Assembly (NCBI GenBank): GCA_002708765.1
Contig: PAPD01000045.1
Coordinates: forward strand, 1 to 35,749
From: Gammaproteobacteria bacterium
GTDB taxonomy: Bacteria > Pseudomonadota > Gammaproteobacteria > Pseudomonadales > Azotimanducaceae
DNA: 35,749 nt
Direction: 5' to 3'
The notes beneath the pieces are model-generated. The model had not been told where the DNA came from. It saw only the letters and a list, made by a program, of their open reading frames with translations, and searched no databases. The position numbers and the translations under genes are program-made. Position 1 is the stretch's first letter, and every line of letters starts with the position of its first letter. Below, piece by piece: positions 16,555-24,190 of this stretch.

Positions 16555-17772
16555 GTGTTCTACTGGAGACAGACAGGCGGAGAGCCGGGGAAGCTGGTTC
16601 GGAATATCGTCCTAACCAACGCCGGGGACTACTTCGTCCTCTATATCGACGGAGAGGGGGAGGCGGGTATCTCCTACTCCGGTCCCATGCGACACCTCGC
16701 TTTCGATAACGACGGGGCGGATATCAATCCGAACGCCGGCTCTACCCCGATGCGGGGAGACCTACGTCTCGAACCCGACGAGGAGAACGGAGAGGTCGTC
16801 CGCGATCTCTTCATGGCGCCTGTGGCGGACGGAGCGAGCCTCTACGTCCGTCGATTCGGGAAAAGGATCCGAGACGCCTTCGAGAGCGATCCAGTCGCAG
16901 GGGAAGGGCTCGTCTTCGCGTCCCGGGATCTGGTCGTCCAGACTCCTTCAGGGAATCAGGAAGGGACCGCGATATTCCGTAACCGGTCGACGAACGCGCA
17001 GATCGGGACGGCGGATCTCGAGTTCCAGTATACCGGCGGGAATCTTACGACCAGCGCGAACGAGGCGAAGAACCTTCTCCAGCTTGCAGGGCACCAAGGC
17101 GCTTACTCTCATATCGCTTCGACGGCGGACGCGGTCTACGCGGTCCGAGCGGACGGAAGGATCGGGACGGTCGGTCGGATGGTCGAAGGATCTCCGGTCG
17201 TCGAGGCTATCTCCGGCAGCGGCTGGGAGGGACAGATCGCTTCGGTTACGGTTCTCGCTGCGACGGATACGACGCTCTACGCGCGGCTTGCTACCTACAG
17301 GCTCCGGCAGGAGACCACGTGGTCGCGAATTCCGAACGGGACGGATCCCGGGTCGTCGACGGAGCGGAATGTCCACGAGGCGTTCTCCTACCGCCTGGCA
17401 ATCGTCGACGGCGCGATCGTCGAGGTCGTCGAAGAGGGAAGTGTTCAAGGATCGGCGGTCGATACGAACGGGGACAGCTATCCCGATACGATCGAATACG
17501 TCGTCGACGGCGTGGTAACGACTGCAGTCGCGGTCCTCTCGGATGGGTCTCTAAGCCTCTACTCCGTTCCGGCGGACAGCTCTCCAACCTTTACCGACTT
17601 CGCGCTCGAGATCGCTCCCGGCATTCGCTTGGTCCGTTATTCCAACGGGACGTGGGAACTCGACGGTCTTCCCTTCAATCCTGAAGGCTCGAGGCTTGCT
17701 TATTCGGGTCAATCCGCTGTAAGGAGAGATCTACGCGTTTCGGCGAAGACTCAATCGGAGATGGGCATATGA
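16555..17772 (+). CDS. Putative tail tip or fibre protein
   Basis: The 405-residue protein starts at GTG 16555 after GAGGATCTGG. It is beta-rich with short repeated strand-turn units (VTVLAATDTTLYARLATYRL, DSYPDTIEYVVDGVVTTAVA). A segment DTNGDSYPD looks like a calcium-binding DxNxD loop, as found in carbohydrate-binding and fibre proteins. The TATYPL-like propeller pattern of the 21729 gene is absent. It overlaps the next gene by ATGA. Role in adsorption is inferred from position. Confidence 0.45.
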   Translation: MFYWRQTGGEPGKLVRNIVLTNAGDYFVLYIDGEGEAGISYSGPMRHLAFDNDGADINPNAGSTPMRGDLRLEPDEENGEVVRDLFMAPVADGASLYVRRFGKRIRDAFESDPVAGEGLVFASRDLVVQTPSGNQEGTAIFRNRSTNAQIGTADLEFQYTGGNLTTSANEAKNLLQLAGHQGAYSHIASTADAVYAVRADGRIGTVGRMVEGSPVVEAISGSGWEGQIASVTVLAATDTTLYARLATYRLRQETTWSRIPNGTDPGSSTERNVHEAFSYRLAIVDGAIVEVVEEGSVQGSAVDTNGDSYPDTIEYVVDGVVTTAVAVLSDGSLSLYSVPADSSPTFTDFALEIAPGIRLVRYSNGTWELDGLPFNPEGSRLAYSGQSAVRRDLRVSAKTQSEMGI

Positions 17773-18632
17773 TCGCAAGGTTTCAGAGCACGGAGGGGGC
17801 GCAAACGATCAAGATCCCCGTTACGAAGGATATCCACTACGGACAGTTCCTCGGACACTTGGGTCGGTTCGGTATCGCTGCGAGTTCCGCGAAGCCTTTC
17901 GAGCATGTCAAGATTATCAAGCGCGGGACCGTCGTATGCGAGGCGCGCGCTTATCCGAAGGTCCAGATCGGTTATCTCGGAACGCTCTTCGGCAACTTCC
18001 TCGACTTCGACAATCTGGTCGACATTCTCGAACCCGACACTCTCAACGGACAGAGCTTCTTTCCGCTCGGGTTCATCGAGGGGTGGGACTATACCTATCC
18101 CGAATCTCCGCGCTTCATTCTGTCTCTAGGAGAGGCTTCCGGCGGCGGTGCTGTCGACCAGTATGCGCGGGACCGGGCTAACGACGCTTACAGTCTCGCT
18201 CTTTCGGCGCAGAACCAGTTCCCGGCGAACGCCGCGAGTCTGATCGACGAGAACAACGCTCCGTTCGATATCGCTCCCGGAGCGTCTCATACTTTCCGGT
18301 GGTATAACGATAGCTTCCCGTTCGACCTCGACCCGGCGGATCCCTCGAGGGTTCGCTTCATGCAAGACGGGCTCTACTACCTCGGTCTTACCGGACTTCG
18401 CGCTCTGCAAGGCAACATCGCGGACCTTCGGGTCGATATCGACGTTCAAGGGACGATTTCGAACGGTGAGGTCTTCGACGGCGTCGTTCAAGGCGGACAG
18501 GTCGTTACCTATATCTACGGGTCCGGAGATCCTAATCGTTACTTCACTGCGACGGTTCGGAATACGAGTCCCGATACCGCTATCCGTCTCGACGCGATCG
18601 CAAAACTTACCGCCTTCAAGATGGCAAACTAA
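17769..18632 (+). CDS. Tail-associated protein, unrecognised
   Basis: The 287-residue protein follows the putative fibre protein with ATGA overlap. The first half has beta strands and a conspicuous aromatic cluster (FFPLGFIEGWDYTYPESPRF). A linker rich in Ala, Asp and Tyr follows (YARDRANDAYSLALSAQNQF), then a second beta domain (GASHTFRWYNDSFPFDLD through YIYGSGDPNRYFTATVRN) that looks like a small jelly-roll or adsorption domain. No family is recognised. A virion role is likely by position. Confidence 0.4.
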   Translation: MIARFQSTEGAQTIKIPVTKDIHYGQFLGHLGRFGIAASSAKPFEHVKIIKRGTVVCEARAYPKVQIGYLGTLFGNFLDFDNLVDILEPDTLNGQSFFPLGFIEGWDYTYPESPRFILSLGEASGGGAVDQYARDRANDAYSLALSAQNQFPANAASLIDENNAPFDIAPGASHTFRWYNDSFPFDLDPADPSRVRFMQDGLYYLGLTGLRALQGNIADLRVDIDVQGTISNGEVFDGVVQGGQVVTYIYGSGDPNRYFTATVRNTSPDTAIRLDAIAKLTAFKMAN

Positions 18633-18643
18633 GGAGAAGACGA

Positions 18644-19042
18644 ATGACGAAAGTATCTCTCGAGAACGGCAAGCGCTACGCGATTGTCGCAACCGCAACC
18701 GGCGTTGTCCGCAACATGGTGGTAACGCCTCCCGTTGTCGGCGGTTCGAAAGACGAGAAGGACGAGAACAAGAACCGGACGTCCTACGAGATGATCCCGA
18801 ACCACGTCGCGATCCCGGTCGAAGGCGGTTCGGCAATGATCGGCCGCAACGTCTCGGACTTCCCGTCGCTCGCAGCGGCTTACGAAGAGAAGACGAAGGA
18901 CCTCCCGAAGGACGAAAGCGGGAAGATCGTTATCGAGGCTCTCGCGCCGGCGAAGTCGACCGTCCTTTCCAAGACCTCGACCCGCTCGACGACCAGCTCG
19001 ACGAGCGACCAGGCGGAGACCACGGAAGAGGACAAGGGCTAA
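18644..19042 (+). CDS. Small late protein with low-complexity tail
   Basis: The 132-residue protein has an AAGGAGAAGACG ribosome site. The N-terminus has short strands (RYAIVATATGVVRNMVVTPP) and the final 30 residues are Ser/Thr-rich then acidic (STRSTTSSTSDQAETTEEDK). It is the last gene before a strong terminator, so it closes the structural operon. No function is recognised. Confidence 0.45.
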   Translation: MTKVSLENGKRYAIVATATGVVRNMVVTPPVVGGSKDEKDENKNRTSYEMIPNHVAIPVEGGSAMIGRNVSDFPSLAAAYEEKTKDLPKDESGKIVIEALAPAKSTVLSKTSTRSTTSSTSDQAETTEEDKG

Positions 19043-19075
19043 CCCTTCTCCTTGATTTTCGGATGATAATCGGCG

Positions 19076-19114
19076 AAGGAGGTCGGGACGGGGGTCCGGC
19101 CTCCTTTTTCTTTT
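19076..19114 (+). terminator. Rho-independent terminator closing the structural operon
   Basis: AAGGAGGTCGG (19076-19086) pairs with CCGGCCTCCTT (19096-19106) as 11 bp with one G-U wobble and a 9-base loop, followed by TTTTTCTTTT. This is the best + strand terminator in the window. It sits between the tail genes and the lysis cassette. Confidence 0.9.
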
Positions 19115-19127
19115 CCGGAGGGTTGCA

Positions 19128-20057
19128 ATGAAGAAGAATTTTAAGCCGTCTCTGAAGCTTACGCTCGCTCACGAAGGCGGCTTCGTCAATCACCCGAAGG
19201 ATCCGGGCGGAGCGACGAACTACGGCATTATCCAGCGGACCTACGACAAGTATCGGGACGACGAAGGTCTTCCTCGTCGTTCGGTCAAGCTTATCACGAT
19301 CAAGGAACGCGAGGATATCTACAAGGCTCGCTATTGGGATCTTATCAAGGGCGACGAGCTCCCCACCGGTGTCGACTACGCTGTTTTCGACTACGCGGTT
19401 AACTCCGGTCCCGGTCGAGCTGCGAAGGAGCTCCAGAGGGTCGTGGGGGCAGGCGTCGACGGATCGATCGGTCCGGCAACCCTCGAGGCGGTTCGGAAGA
19501 AGTGCGAAGAGGACGGCGTCGAGTCGATTATCTACGAACTCTGCGAGCGTCGGATGCGCTTCCTTCGTTCGCTTAAGACGTTCTCGACTTTCGGTCGCGG
19601 CTGGACCCGTCGGGTTCTCGGATCGGAAGAAGGCGCGCAGGAAAACGACCACGGCGTTCTCGACGTCGCCCTCGTCATGGCTCGGGAAGATCTCAACGCG
19701 AAGCAGGTCGAGCAGCTGAAGGCGGCTCCTGTCGGGACGAGGGAAGGTGAGAACCCGGAGACCCCGCTCGTTAAGGCTCTTCCGTCCGACCAGTCGGTCG
19801 CGAAGACGAAGTCCGGCGTCGGGCAGATCATCGCAGCTACCGGCGTTACCGGGCAGGTCGTCATGGGCGCGGCGGATAAGGTCTCTCCGCGTATCGACGA
19901 TACTCCGATCGGGATGATCGCTTTCGCGGTCTTTATTCTCCTGATCGTCGGAGGCGTTGCTCTTACGCTCTGGTCTCTTCGCGAGAAGATCCGGGAACGC
20001 AACGGAGAGAACGAGACTCCTATCTCTAACAGCCTCAACGGTCAGAAGTCGGGATAA
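19128..20057 (+). CDS. Endolysin, GH108 muramidase with C-terminal membrane segment
   Basis: The 309-residue protein degrades peptidoglycan at the end of infection. Residues 15-34 carry the GH108 signature HEGGFVNHPKDPGGATNYGI, with Glu16 as the expected catalytic acid. A NSGPGRAAKELQRVVG segment and GVDGSIGPAT mark the companion peptidoglycan-binding region (about 95-180). Unusually for a simple lysin, residues 260-282 form a membrane segment (PIGMIAFAVFILLIVGG and on) followed by a basic, polar 27-residue tail. It has no N-terminal signal sequence. It starts after a CGGAGGG site, just downstream of the terminator, and leads the lysis genes. Confidence 0.92.
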   Translation: MKKNFKPSLKLTLAHEGGFVNHPKDPGGATNYGIIQRTYDKYRDDEGLPRRSVKLITIKEREDIYKARYWDLIKGDELPTGVDYAVFDYAVNSGPGRAAKELQRVVGAGVDGSIGPATLEAVRKKCEEDGVESIIYELCERRMRFLRSLKTFSTFGRGWTRRVLGSEEGAQENDHGVLDVALVMAREDLNAKQVEQLKAAPVGTREGENPETPLVKALPSDQSVAKTKSGVGQIIAATGVTGQVVMGAADKVSPRIDDTPIGMIAFAVFILLIVGGVALTLWSLREKIRERNGENETPISNSLNGQKSG

Positions 20058-20061
20058 CCTA

Positions 20062-20496
20062 ATGCGGGTCGCTAAATTCCTAAAGGGTCGCTCTTTCGGT
20101 TCGAGTCTGGTGAGAACGGGTATCGTCGGGGCGGCTCTGGTCGCTCTGTCGATACCTCTTCAGGTTCTGGCAGCTCCGGGGGACGCATTGTCGCAAACGA
20201 ACGAAGCCGGCAGGGTTCTAGCTACGCTGGACGACTGGCGGGCTATTATGTTCATTCTAATCTTCGTCCTTGTCGCGGACCGCGTCGCTACCGCCTGGTA
20301 TCGCGCTCTCGACCGGAAGGACGCTCGACAGATGCGGGAGGAGTTCCTTATCGTTACGGAGCGCTTGTCTTCGTCTGTCGACCGTCTTACGGAGGGTAAC
20401 TCGAGACGAGACCAGATAATCCAGCTCCACCACGCTAGGATCGAAAGTCTCCTTTCCCGTCTCGAGGTCTACCTCGCTAAGAGAGAGGACGATTAA
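20062..20496 (+). CDS. Small membrane protein, holin candidate
   Basis: Starting at ATG 20062 gives 144 residues. There is a hydrophobic segment at about 18-37 (RTGIVGAALVALSIPLQVLA, with an AxA-like LAAPG after it, so possibly a signal sequence) and a second at about 60-78 (AIMFILIFVLVADRV). A long charged helix follows (RQMREEFLIVTERLSS onward). Two membrane segments and a place next to the endolysin fit a class II holin or a related lysis protein. The upstream in-frame extension was rejected as it overlaps the lysin and lacks a ribosome site. Confidence 0.5.
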   Translation: MRVAKFLKGRSFGSSLVRTGIVGAALVALSIPLQVLAAPGDALSQTNEAGRVLATLDDWRAIMFILIFVLVADRVATAWYRALDRKDARQMREEFLIVTERLSSSVDRLTEGNSRRDQIIQLHHARIESLLSRLEVYLAKREDD

Positions 20497-20718
20497 ATGC
20501 AGGGCAAAGAATGGCTAGCCGGCACTCTTCGTGCGATCTTCGGAGAACCAGTCGAGGACGAGAAGAACGAGAGGATGCTTCGGATAATCGAGGTCGCGGA
20601 TCGTATCGACCAGCGCGTCGAGCGTATCGAACAGGACCTCGGGATTCATATCCAGACTTCCCGTGACGAACAATCCGAGCTATCGAGAGCTATCTCGGAT
20701 ATCGCAGGGAGACTGTAA
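20497..20718 (+). CDS. Small coiled-coil lysis-cassette protein
   Basis: The 73-residue protein starts directly after the preceding stop (TAAATG). It has an amphipathic start (EWLAGTLRAIFG) and then a heptad-like helix (MLRIIEVADRIDQRVERIEQ). It has no membrane segment. Adjacent stop-start junctions on both sides suggest coupled expression with the holin candidates. Function unknown; a lysis regulator is possible by position. Confidence 0.45.
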   Translation: MQGKEWLAGTLRAIFGEPVEDEKNERMLRIIEVADRIDQRVERIEQDLGIHIQTSRDEQSELSRAISDIAGRL

Positions 20719-21141
20719 ATGGCTTCGCTTCTACTCTGGCTCTATCTCGCTCTCGCGATATCTTCCGCGTTTCTCACTTTTGCGTGGGGAGAGGTCGGTA
20801 AGGACGTTGTCCTCGAACGCCGGAAGGAAAGGAACTTCCGGCCGCTGATCTGGTCGAAGAGCTTCCTTGTCGCGGCTGGTCTGTCGATACAGGCTTTCGC
20901 TATGCTCTTCGCGACCGGCTATCGCGCTATCGATCTCTTTTACAATCCAGACGATACGGTCGGAGGATCGGAGCCGTATTTCCTCGCGTATTTCTTGTTT
21001 ATGATTCTCCTGTCCCATATCATTCTGGTCTGGGCTGTTACGACTGAAGAGGTCCGACGGAAGATCAAGTGGCCGTGGACCGCTTACGTTCTCGTTCTGA
21101 TCGCTCTTACGGTCTTCGTATCGATAAGGGGCCTCTGGTGA
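20719..21141 (+). CDS. Four-helix membrane protein, holin candidate
   Basis: The 140-residue protein has four hydrophobic segments: LLLWLYLALAISSAFLTFAW (about 4-23), FLVAAGLSIQAFAMLFATGY (about 49-68), FLAYFLFMILLSHIILVWAV (about 87-106) and YVLVLIALTVFVSI (about 122-135). Charged loops separate them. It sits between small lysis-cassette genes and Rz. This could be a holin or antiholin of unusual topology; most holins have one to three segments. Its stop overlaps the GTG start of Rz. Confidence 0.55.
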   Translation: MASLLLWLYLALAISSAFLTFAWGEVGKDVVLERRKERNFRPLIWSKSFLVAAGLSIQAFAMLFATGYRAIDLFYNPDDTVGGSEPYFLAYFLFMILLSHIILVWAVTTEEVRRKIKWPWTAYVLVLIALTVFVSIRGLW

Positions 21142-21533
21142 CTTACTGGAAGATCGCGAAGATCGCGGGACCGATTGTCGTTCTGGTTGCTCTGGTGGGC
21201 GCCATCCTCTGGTATAGGGGAGAGGCTCTCCAAAAGCAGGCAGATCTAAACCTCGCGAACGCGAAGGTCGAAAGTCTCGAGAATGCGAACCTCGCTTACG
21301 AGGCGGAGATCGCGAACCTTCGGGAAGCGGAAAGACAGAACGCGGAGCTCGTCGAACAGCTCGCGGCAACGAATGCGGAGATCGCTCGTCGGGAACCCCG
21401 GACGAGGGTCGAGATCCGCGAAGTCGGAAGGAAAGACCCTAATGCGCAAGACGCTCTCGATACTCCCATTCCTGACGCTGTGCGTGGCGTGCTCCGGGAC
21501 CGTTACGGAAAGCCGGCCGGTCCGGATAACTGA
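21138..21533 (+). CDS. Inner-membrane spanin subunit, Rz-like
   Basis: The GTG at 21138 overlaps the preceding stop and gives 131 residues. A membrane segment at about 6-26 (IAKIAGPIVVLVALVGAILW) is followed by a long coiled coil (KQADLNLANAKVESLENANL, then EAERQNAELVEQLAA). This is the i-spanin layout: an inner-membrane anchor and a periplasmic rod. The 3' end overlaps the o-spanin gene in another frame. With the partner it would fuse inner and outer membranes in the final step of Gram-negative lysis. Confidence 0.82.
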   Translation: MTYWKIAKIAGPIVVLVALVGAILWYRGEALQKQADLNLANAKVESLENANLAYEAEIANLREAERQNAELVEQLAATNAEIARREPRTRVEIREVGRKDPNAQDALDTPIPDAVRGVLRDRYGKPAGPDN

Positions 21534-21732
21534 TCTACCGCCGGCGGAGTTCTCTACTCCCTGCGAGACGGACGATACAGCGATCCTCGAGGCGTTCGAC
21601 CTCGAGGACGCTCTTAACGCGTATGGGGTCTGCGCTGGACAGAGGGACAGGTGCGCCGCTAAGGTCGACAAGAGCCGCGAGTGGCGCCTTCAGGCAGCGG
21701 AACGCGCGAACAAATCAGGAGACGACGAATGA
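21442..21732 (+). CDS. Outer-membrane spanin lipoprotein, Rz1-like
   Basis: The ATG at 21442 lies inside the Rz gene in another frame, giving 96 residues with a 92-base overlap. The N-terminus MRKTLSILPFLTLCVACSGT is a lipoprotein signal with the modified cysteine most likely C17 (preceding residues C-V-A, so the -3 position is unusual). It is longer than lambda Rz1 and has a Cys pair (CAGQRDRCAAK) and a basic helical end. The overlapped gene layout is typical for spanin pairs. The stop overlaps the next ATG as ATGA. Confidence 0.8.
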   Translation: MRKTLSILPFLTLCVACSGTVTESRPVRITDLPPAEFSTPCETDDTAILEAFDLEDALNAYGVCAGQRDRCAAKVDKSREWRLQAAERANKSGDDE

Positions 21733-23087
21733 ATGTCCTACCGGCAAACCCGAACCTCGAGCGAGATCCGATCGCGGTCCAGATCTACGACCAGAACGGC
21801 AACCCGGTTACGAGCCTAGGAGGCGGCGGAGCTGGATCCGTCGATCTCGTCGGTCTCGGTCGTATTATCGGCGAGCAGGTAAAGGTGGCTCGAGAGGCTA
21901 TCGTTCCGGAGAATCTTATCGAAGCGAACGGTCGCGTCGTATCGAACGACTCGATCTCTCCCGAGCTGCAAGCCGCGCTCCTTCGCGCTAATCCGCCGGC
22001 TTCGAACTTCGTCGAGCGTCGTAAGGATCTTCCTCGCTCCGGGGACCAGGTCTACAACGTCGGTTATATCGACGGGAAGTGGGTCGCTGTGACGCGCTGG
22101 GGCAACGTTTCGCAGTATTATATCTTTACCTCTCCCGACGGTATCAACTGGACGCAACAGCGGAACGTCTACGCGGAGACATCGAGCTACTCCTCGCAGT
22201 TCTTCGACTTCTACGTATTCGACGGGAAGCTTTGGGGCATCGCTCAAAGCGGAAGCCGCTGCACGATCTTCTCGTCCGCGAACGGCGTAGACTGGACGCT
22301 TACGAACTCCGCCGGTCCGATCAATCCTACAGGCGCGCAGCTGTTCTACCCTGTAAGGAGCAAGGTTCTTAACGGGAAGATCGTTAACGTCGGTTCGGTT
22401 TCGACGGCCACAACCTCCAACGACTATATCTCGTTCTCGAACGACGGCGTCGCTTGGCAAGGCGGACGGATGGCGATCCCGTCCGCTCGAATGTATGGCG
22501 CCTCCTACGCGAATATCGACGGACAGGACGTCTACGTCGCGGTCGGGTATAACGGTCGACTGCAGACCTCCCCGGACCTCATCAACTGGACGGAGCGGAC
22601 CTCGGGCGTCTCCGAGACGCTCTACGCCGTCGAGTTCTTCGCTGGACGCTTCGTCGCGTTCGGTTCGAGCGGCCGCGTTATCTCGTCCCCGGACGGGATC
22701 AACTGGACCCGGGAGAAGTCGATCAACGGCGTTACGACCCCGGTTAAGGCTGTCGTCCTCCCCGGAGACGAAGTCATCGTCCTTATCGCTTCCTCGTCCG
22801 CTCTGGACGATAATCGCAAGATCGTGAAGAGCTCGGATCTCGTCAACTGGTCGGACGAGCGGGTCGGGAACAAGCGCGCCGAAGAAGGCGGGACGACCGG
22901 CGTTCCGTATGCGATCTGGCAGGAGAACGGCGTTATCGCTGTCGGGACCTCTCTCGGTATCGGCATCACCGAAGGCGGTCCGCAGGTCGACCCGCTCACC
23001 GAGACTTGGATCCCGAAGATCGAGTCGGACCCGTATTCGAAGGTCTACCTCGTCGACCGCATCCTCGTCGAAGAAGAAGAAGCTTAA
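21729..23087 (+). CDS. Receptor-binding protein candidate with six-bladed propeller
   Basis: ATG 21729 overlaps the Rz1 stop and gives 452 residues. After a 95-residue N-terminal stem come six Asp-box-like repeats: SPDGINWT (135), SANGVDWT (183), SNDGVAW (237), SPDLINWT (281), SPDGINWT (320) and SSDLVNW (369). Their 39-54-residue spacing predicts a six-bladed beta-propeller, as in BNR/sialidase-like folds. No clear catalytic set is seen, so binding of host surface glycans is more likely than cleavage. A short C-terminal segment ends in EEEEA. It is set apart from the tail genes, after lysis, which is common for fibres. The upstream ATG at 21681 was rejected. Confidence 0.72.
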   Translation: MNVLPANPNLERDPIAVQIYDQNGNPVTSLGGGGAGSVDLVGLGRIIGEQVKVAREAIVPENLIEANGRVVSNDSISPELQAALLRANPPASNFVERRKDLPRSGDQVYNVGYIDGKWVAVTRWGNVSQYYIFTSPDGINWTQQRNVYAETSSYSSQFFDFYVFDGKLWGIAQSGSRCTIFSSANGVDWTLTNSAGPINPTGAQLFYPVRSKVLNGKIVNVGSVSTATTSNDYISFSNDGVAWQGGRMAIPSARMYGASYANIDGQDVYVAVGYNGRLQTSPDLINWTERTSGVSETLYAVEFFAGRFVAFGSSGRVISSPDGINWTREKSINGVTTPVKAVVLPGDEVIVLIASSSALDDNRKIVKSSDLVNWSDERVGNKRAEEGGTTGVPYAIWQENGVIAVGTSLGIGITEGGPQVDPLTETWIPKIESDPYSKVYLVDRILVEEEEA

Positions 23088-23099
23088 GGAGCAGCTACA

Positions 23100-23315
23100 A
23101 TGATCGACCAGCTCGAGAACATCAGAACCAAGCCGGCGGCGGTTATCGAGGGAGAGGACGAGGTCGAGTTCGTCTCGATCTGTTCGCGCACTCCGTCGGG
23201 GATCGAGTTTACGATCTACCTCCCGCGCGACCAGGCGGAAAAGTCGGTGAAGGACGGCGCCTTTACGTTCGTCCTTTGCGAGCCGCGCGTAGAAGTCGAG
23301 CAGGATCCGGCGTAA
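23100..23315 (+). CDS. Small acidic protein, unrecognised
   Basis: A 71-residue protein preceded by AAGGAGCAGC, 12 bases after the propeller gene stop. It contains IEGEDEVEFVSICSR and YLPRDQAEKSVKDGAFTFVL, looking like a small alpha/beta fold. It is likely co-transcribed with the propeller gene and could be its chaperone, as small genes after fibres often are (inference). Confidence 0.5.
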   Translation: MIDQLENIRTKPAAVIEGEDEVEFVSICSRTPSGIEFTIYLPRDQAEKSVKDGAFTFVLCEPRVEVEQDPA

Positions 23316-23360
23316 ACCGCGATCCTAGAAGGCTGGGACGACGATAGAGGGGTCGAAGGT

Positions 23361-23756
23361 ATGAAGGGTCCACTTTTGCGGGAAGGCTCTCTACGGGCTT
23401 CCTACGGGCTTGCAGAGGCTACCGCTATCGGCGTCGCTCTGGTCCTCGTCGACGTTGCTCGAGCTCACGGCTTCGAATCTGGTCTCGAGACGCTCTCGAA
23501 CGGGACGAGGCGGGTCCGGGTTCGTTATGCCGGCGGAGTCTTCTTCCTCGCGGTCTGTCCGGAGGGAGTGAAGGGGAAGAAGGACGACGATATCGTTCTC
23601 CCTCATCCTATCGGTCTCGCGATCGCGCGGCTCGAGGGCCACCTTCTCAATCTGGAAAAAGAAGAAGGGAGCCGGGGGAACCATTCCCGACTCCCTTCGG
23701 AGTTCGTCGGTCGCGAGGAACCAGAGCGGTCCGACGAGGTGTCTTTCGCGGCCTAA
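23361..23756 (+). CDS. Last gene of the rightward arm, unrecognised
   Basis: A 131-residue protein with an N-terminal helical part (EATAIGVALVLVDVARAHGF), beta strands (TRRVRVRYAGGVFFLAV) and a charged end. Start chosen at ATG 23361, with GGGGTCGAAGGT upstream as a weak ribosome site. Its 3' end contains the terminator hairpin of the opposing arm at 23654-23697, and its TAA overlaps the opposing TAG within CTAA (23753-23756). The 45 bases before it hold no recognisable signal. Confidence 0.5.
   Translation: MKGPLLREGSLRASYGLAEATAIGVALVLVDVARAHGFESGLETLSNGTRRVRVRYAGGVFFLAVCPEGVKGKKDDDIVLPHPIGLAIARLEGHLLNLEKEEGSRGNHSRLPSEFVGREEPERSDEVSFAA
23654..23697 (-). terminator. Terminator of the leftward arm
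   Basis: On the - strand AAGGGAGTCGGG pairs with CCCGGCTCCCTT (12 bp, one T-G wobble, 9-base loop), followed by CTTCTTTTTCC. It begins 55 bases beyond the last leftward stop. Read on the + strand the same hairpin has a mismatch and no T tract, so it is directional. Confidence 0.85.
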
Positions 23757-24190
23757 TATAGACGGCGATATTCGATTCGCAACCCTTGCGAGCGTCCTAC
23801 GTCGATTCCCTGTTGCATTCCGCTCGAGGTCCCGAAGTCGGTGTAGACGACCAGCTTGTCCGCGACGCTATACCAAGAGAAGCCGCAGGCCATCCCGATC
23901 TCGCGTTCTTCCGGCTTCGTATCGTCGAGGACGAGCGGAAGGAGGAGGTGGGCAGCGATAGGCGCCTCTCCTCGCTCGACGCAGTCCCGGACGCACTCCA
24001 GACCGTAGAGCCGGTTCTCCGCCATCGTCCGACCGTTCGAGGCGGAGAGGGGGGACTCGATAATAACCCGGATCCTCTTGTCGAGGTTAAAGACCGGGTC
24101 GGTCTGGAAGTCGGGATCCTTGAAGTCGATAACGGTAGCTTCTCCGTTCGGGTTGCGCATCATCGCGGCTTTTGCTCTTCCTGATCTCAT
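23753..24190 (-). CDS. DUF7768-type protein (deoxyribosyltransferase-like fold)
   Basis: The 145-residue protein carries an ESPLSA motif, YGLECVRDCVERGEAPIAAH, LLPLVLDDTKPEEREIGMAC and LVVYTDFGTSSGMQQGI. This series matches the DUF7768 family in phages and bacteria, related in fold to nucleoside 2-deoxyribosyltransferases, so it may act on nucleotides. The residues before about 40 are extra and polar. It is the last gene of the leftward operon. TGATG overlap with the upstream small gene couples translation. Enzymatic activity is not proved by the sequence. Confidence 0.72.
   Translation of the reverse strand: MRSGRAKAAMMRNPNGEATVIDFKDPDFQTDPVFNLDKRIRVIIESPLSASNGRTMAENRLYGLECVRDCVERGEAPIAAHLLLPLVLDDTKPEEREIGMACGFSWYSVADKLVVYTDFGTSSGMQQGIDVGRSQGLRIEYRRLY

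Noticed and set aside
21681..21728. Upstream start of the propeller protein
   Set aside because: It would overlap the Rz1 gene by 52 bases and adds an Arg-rich stretch; the ATG at 21729 with ATGA overlap fits the genome style better.
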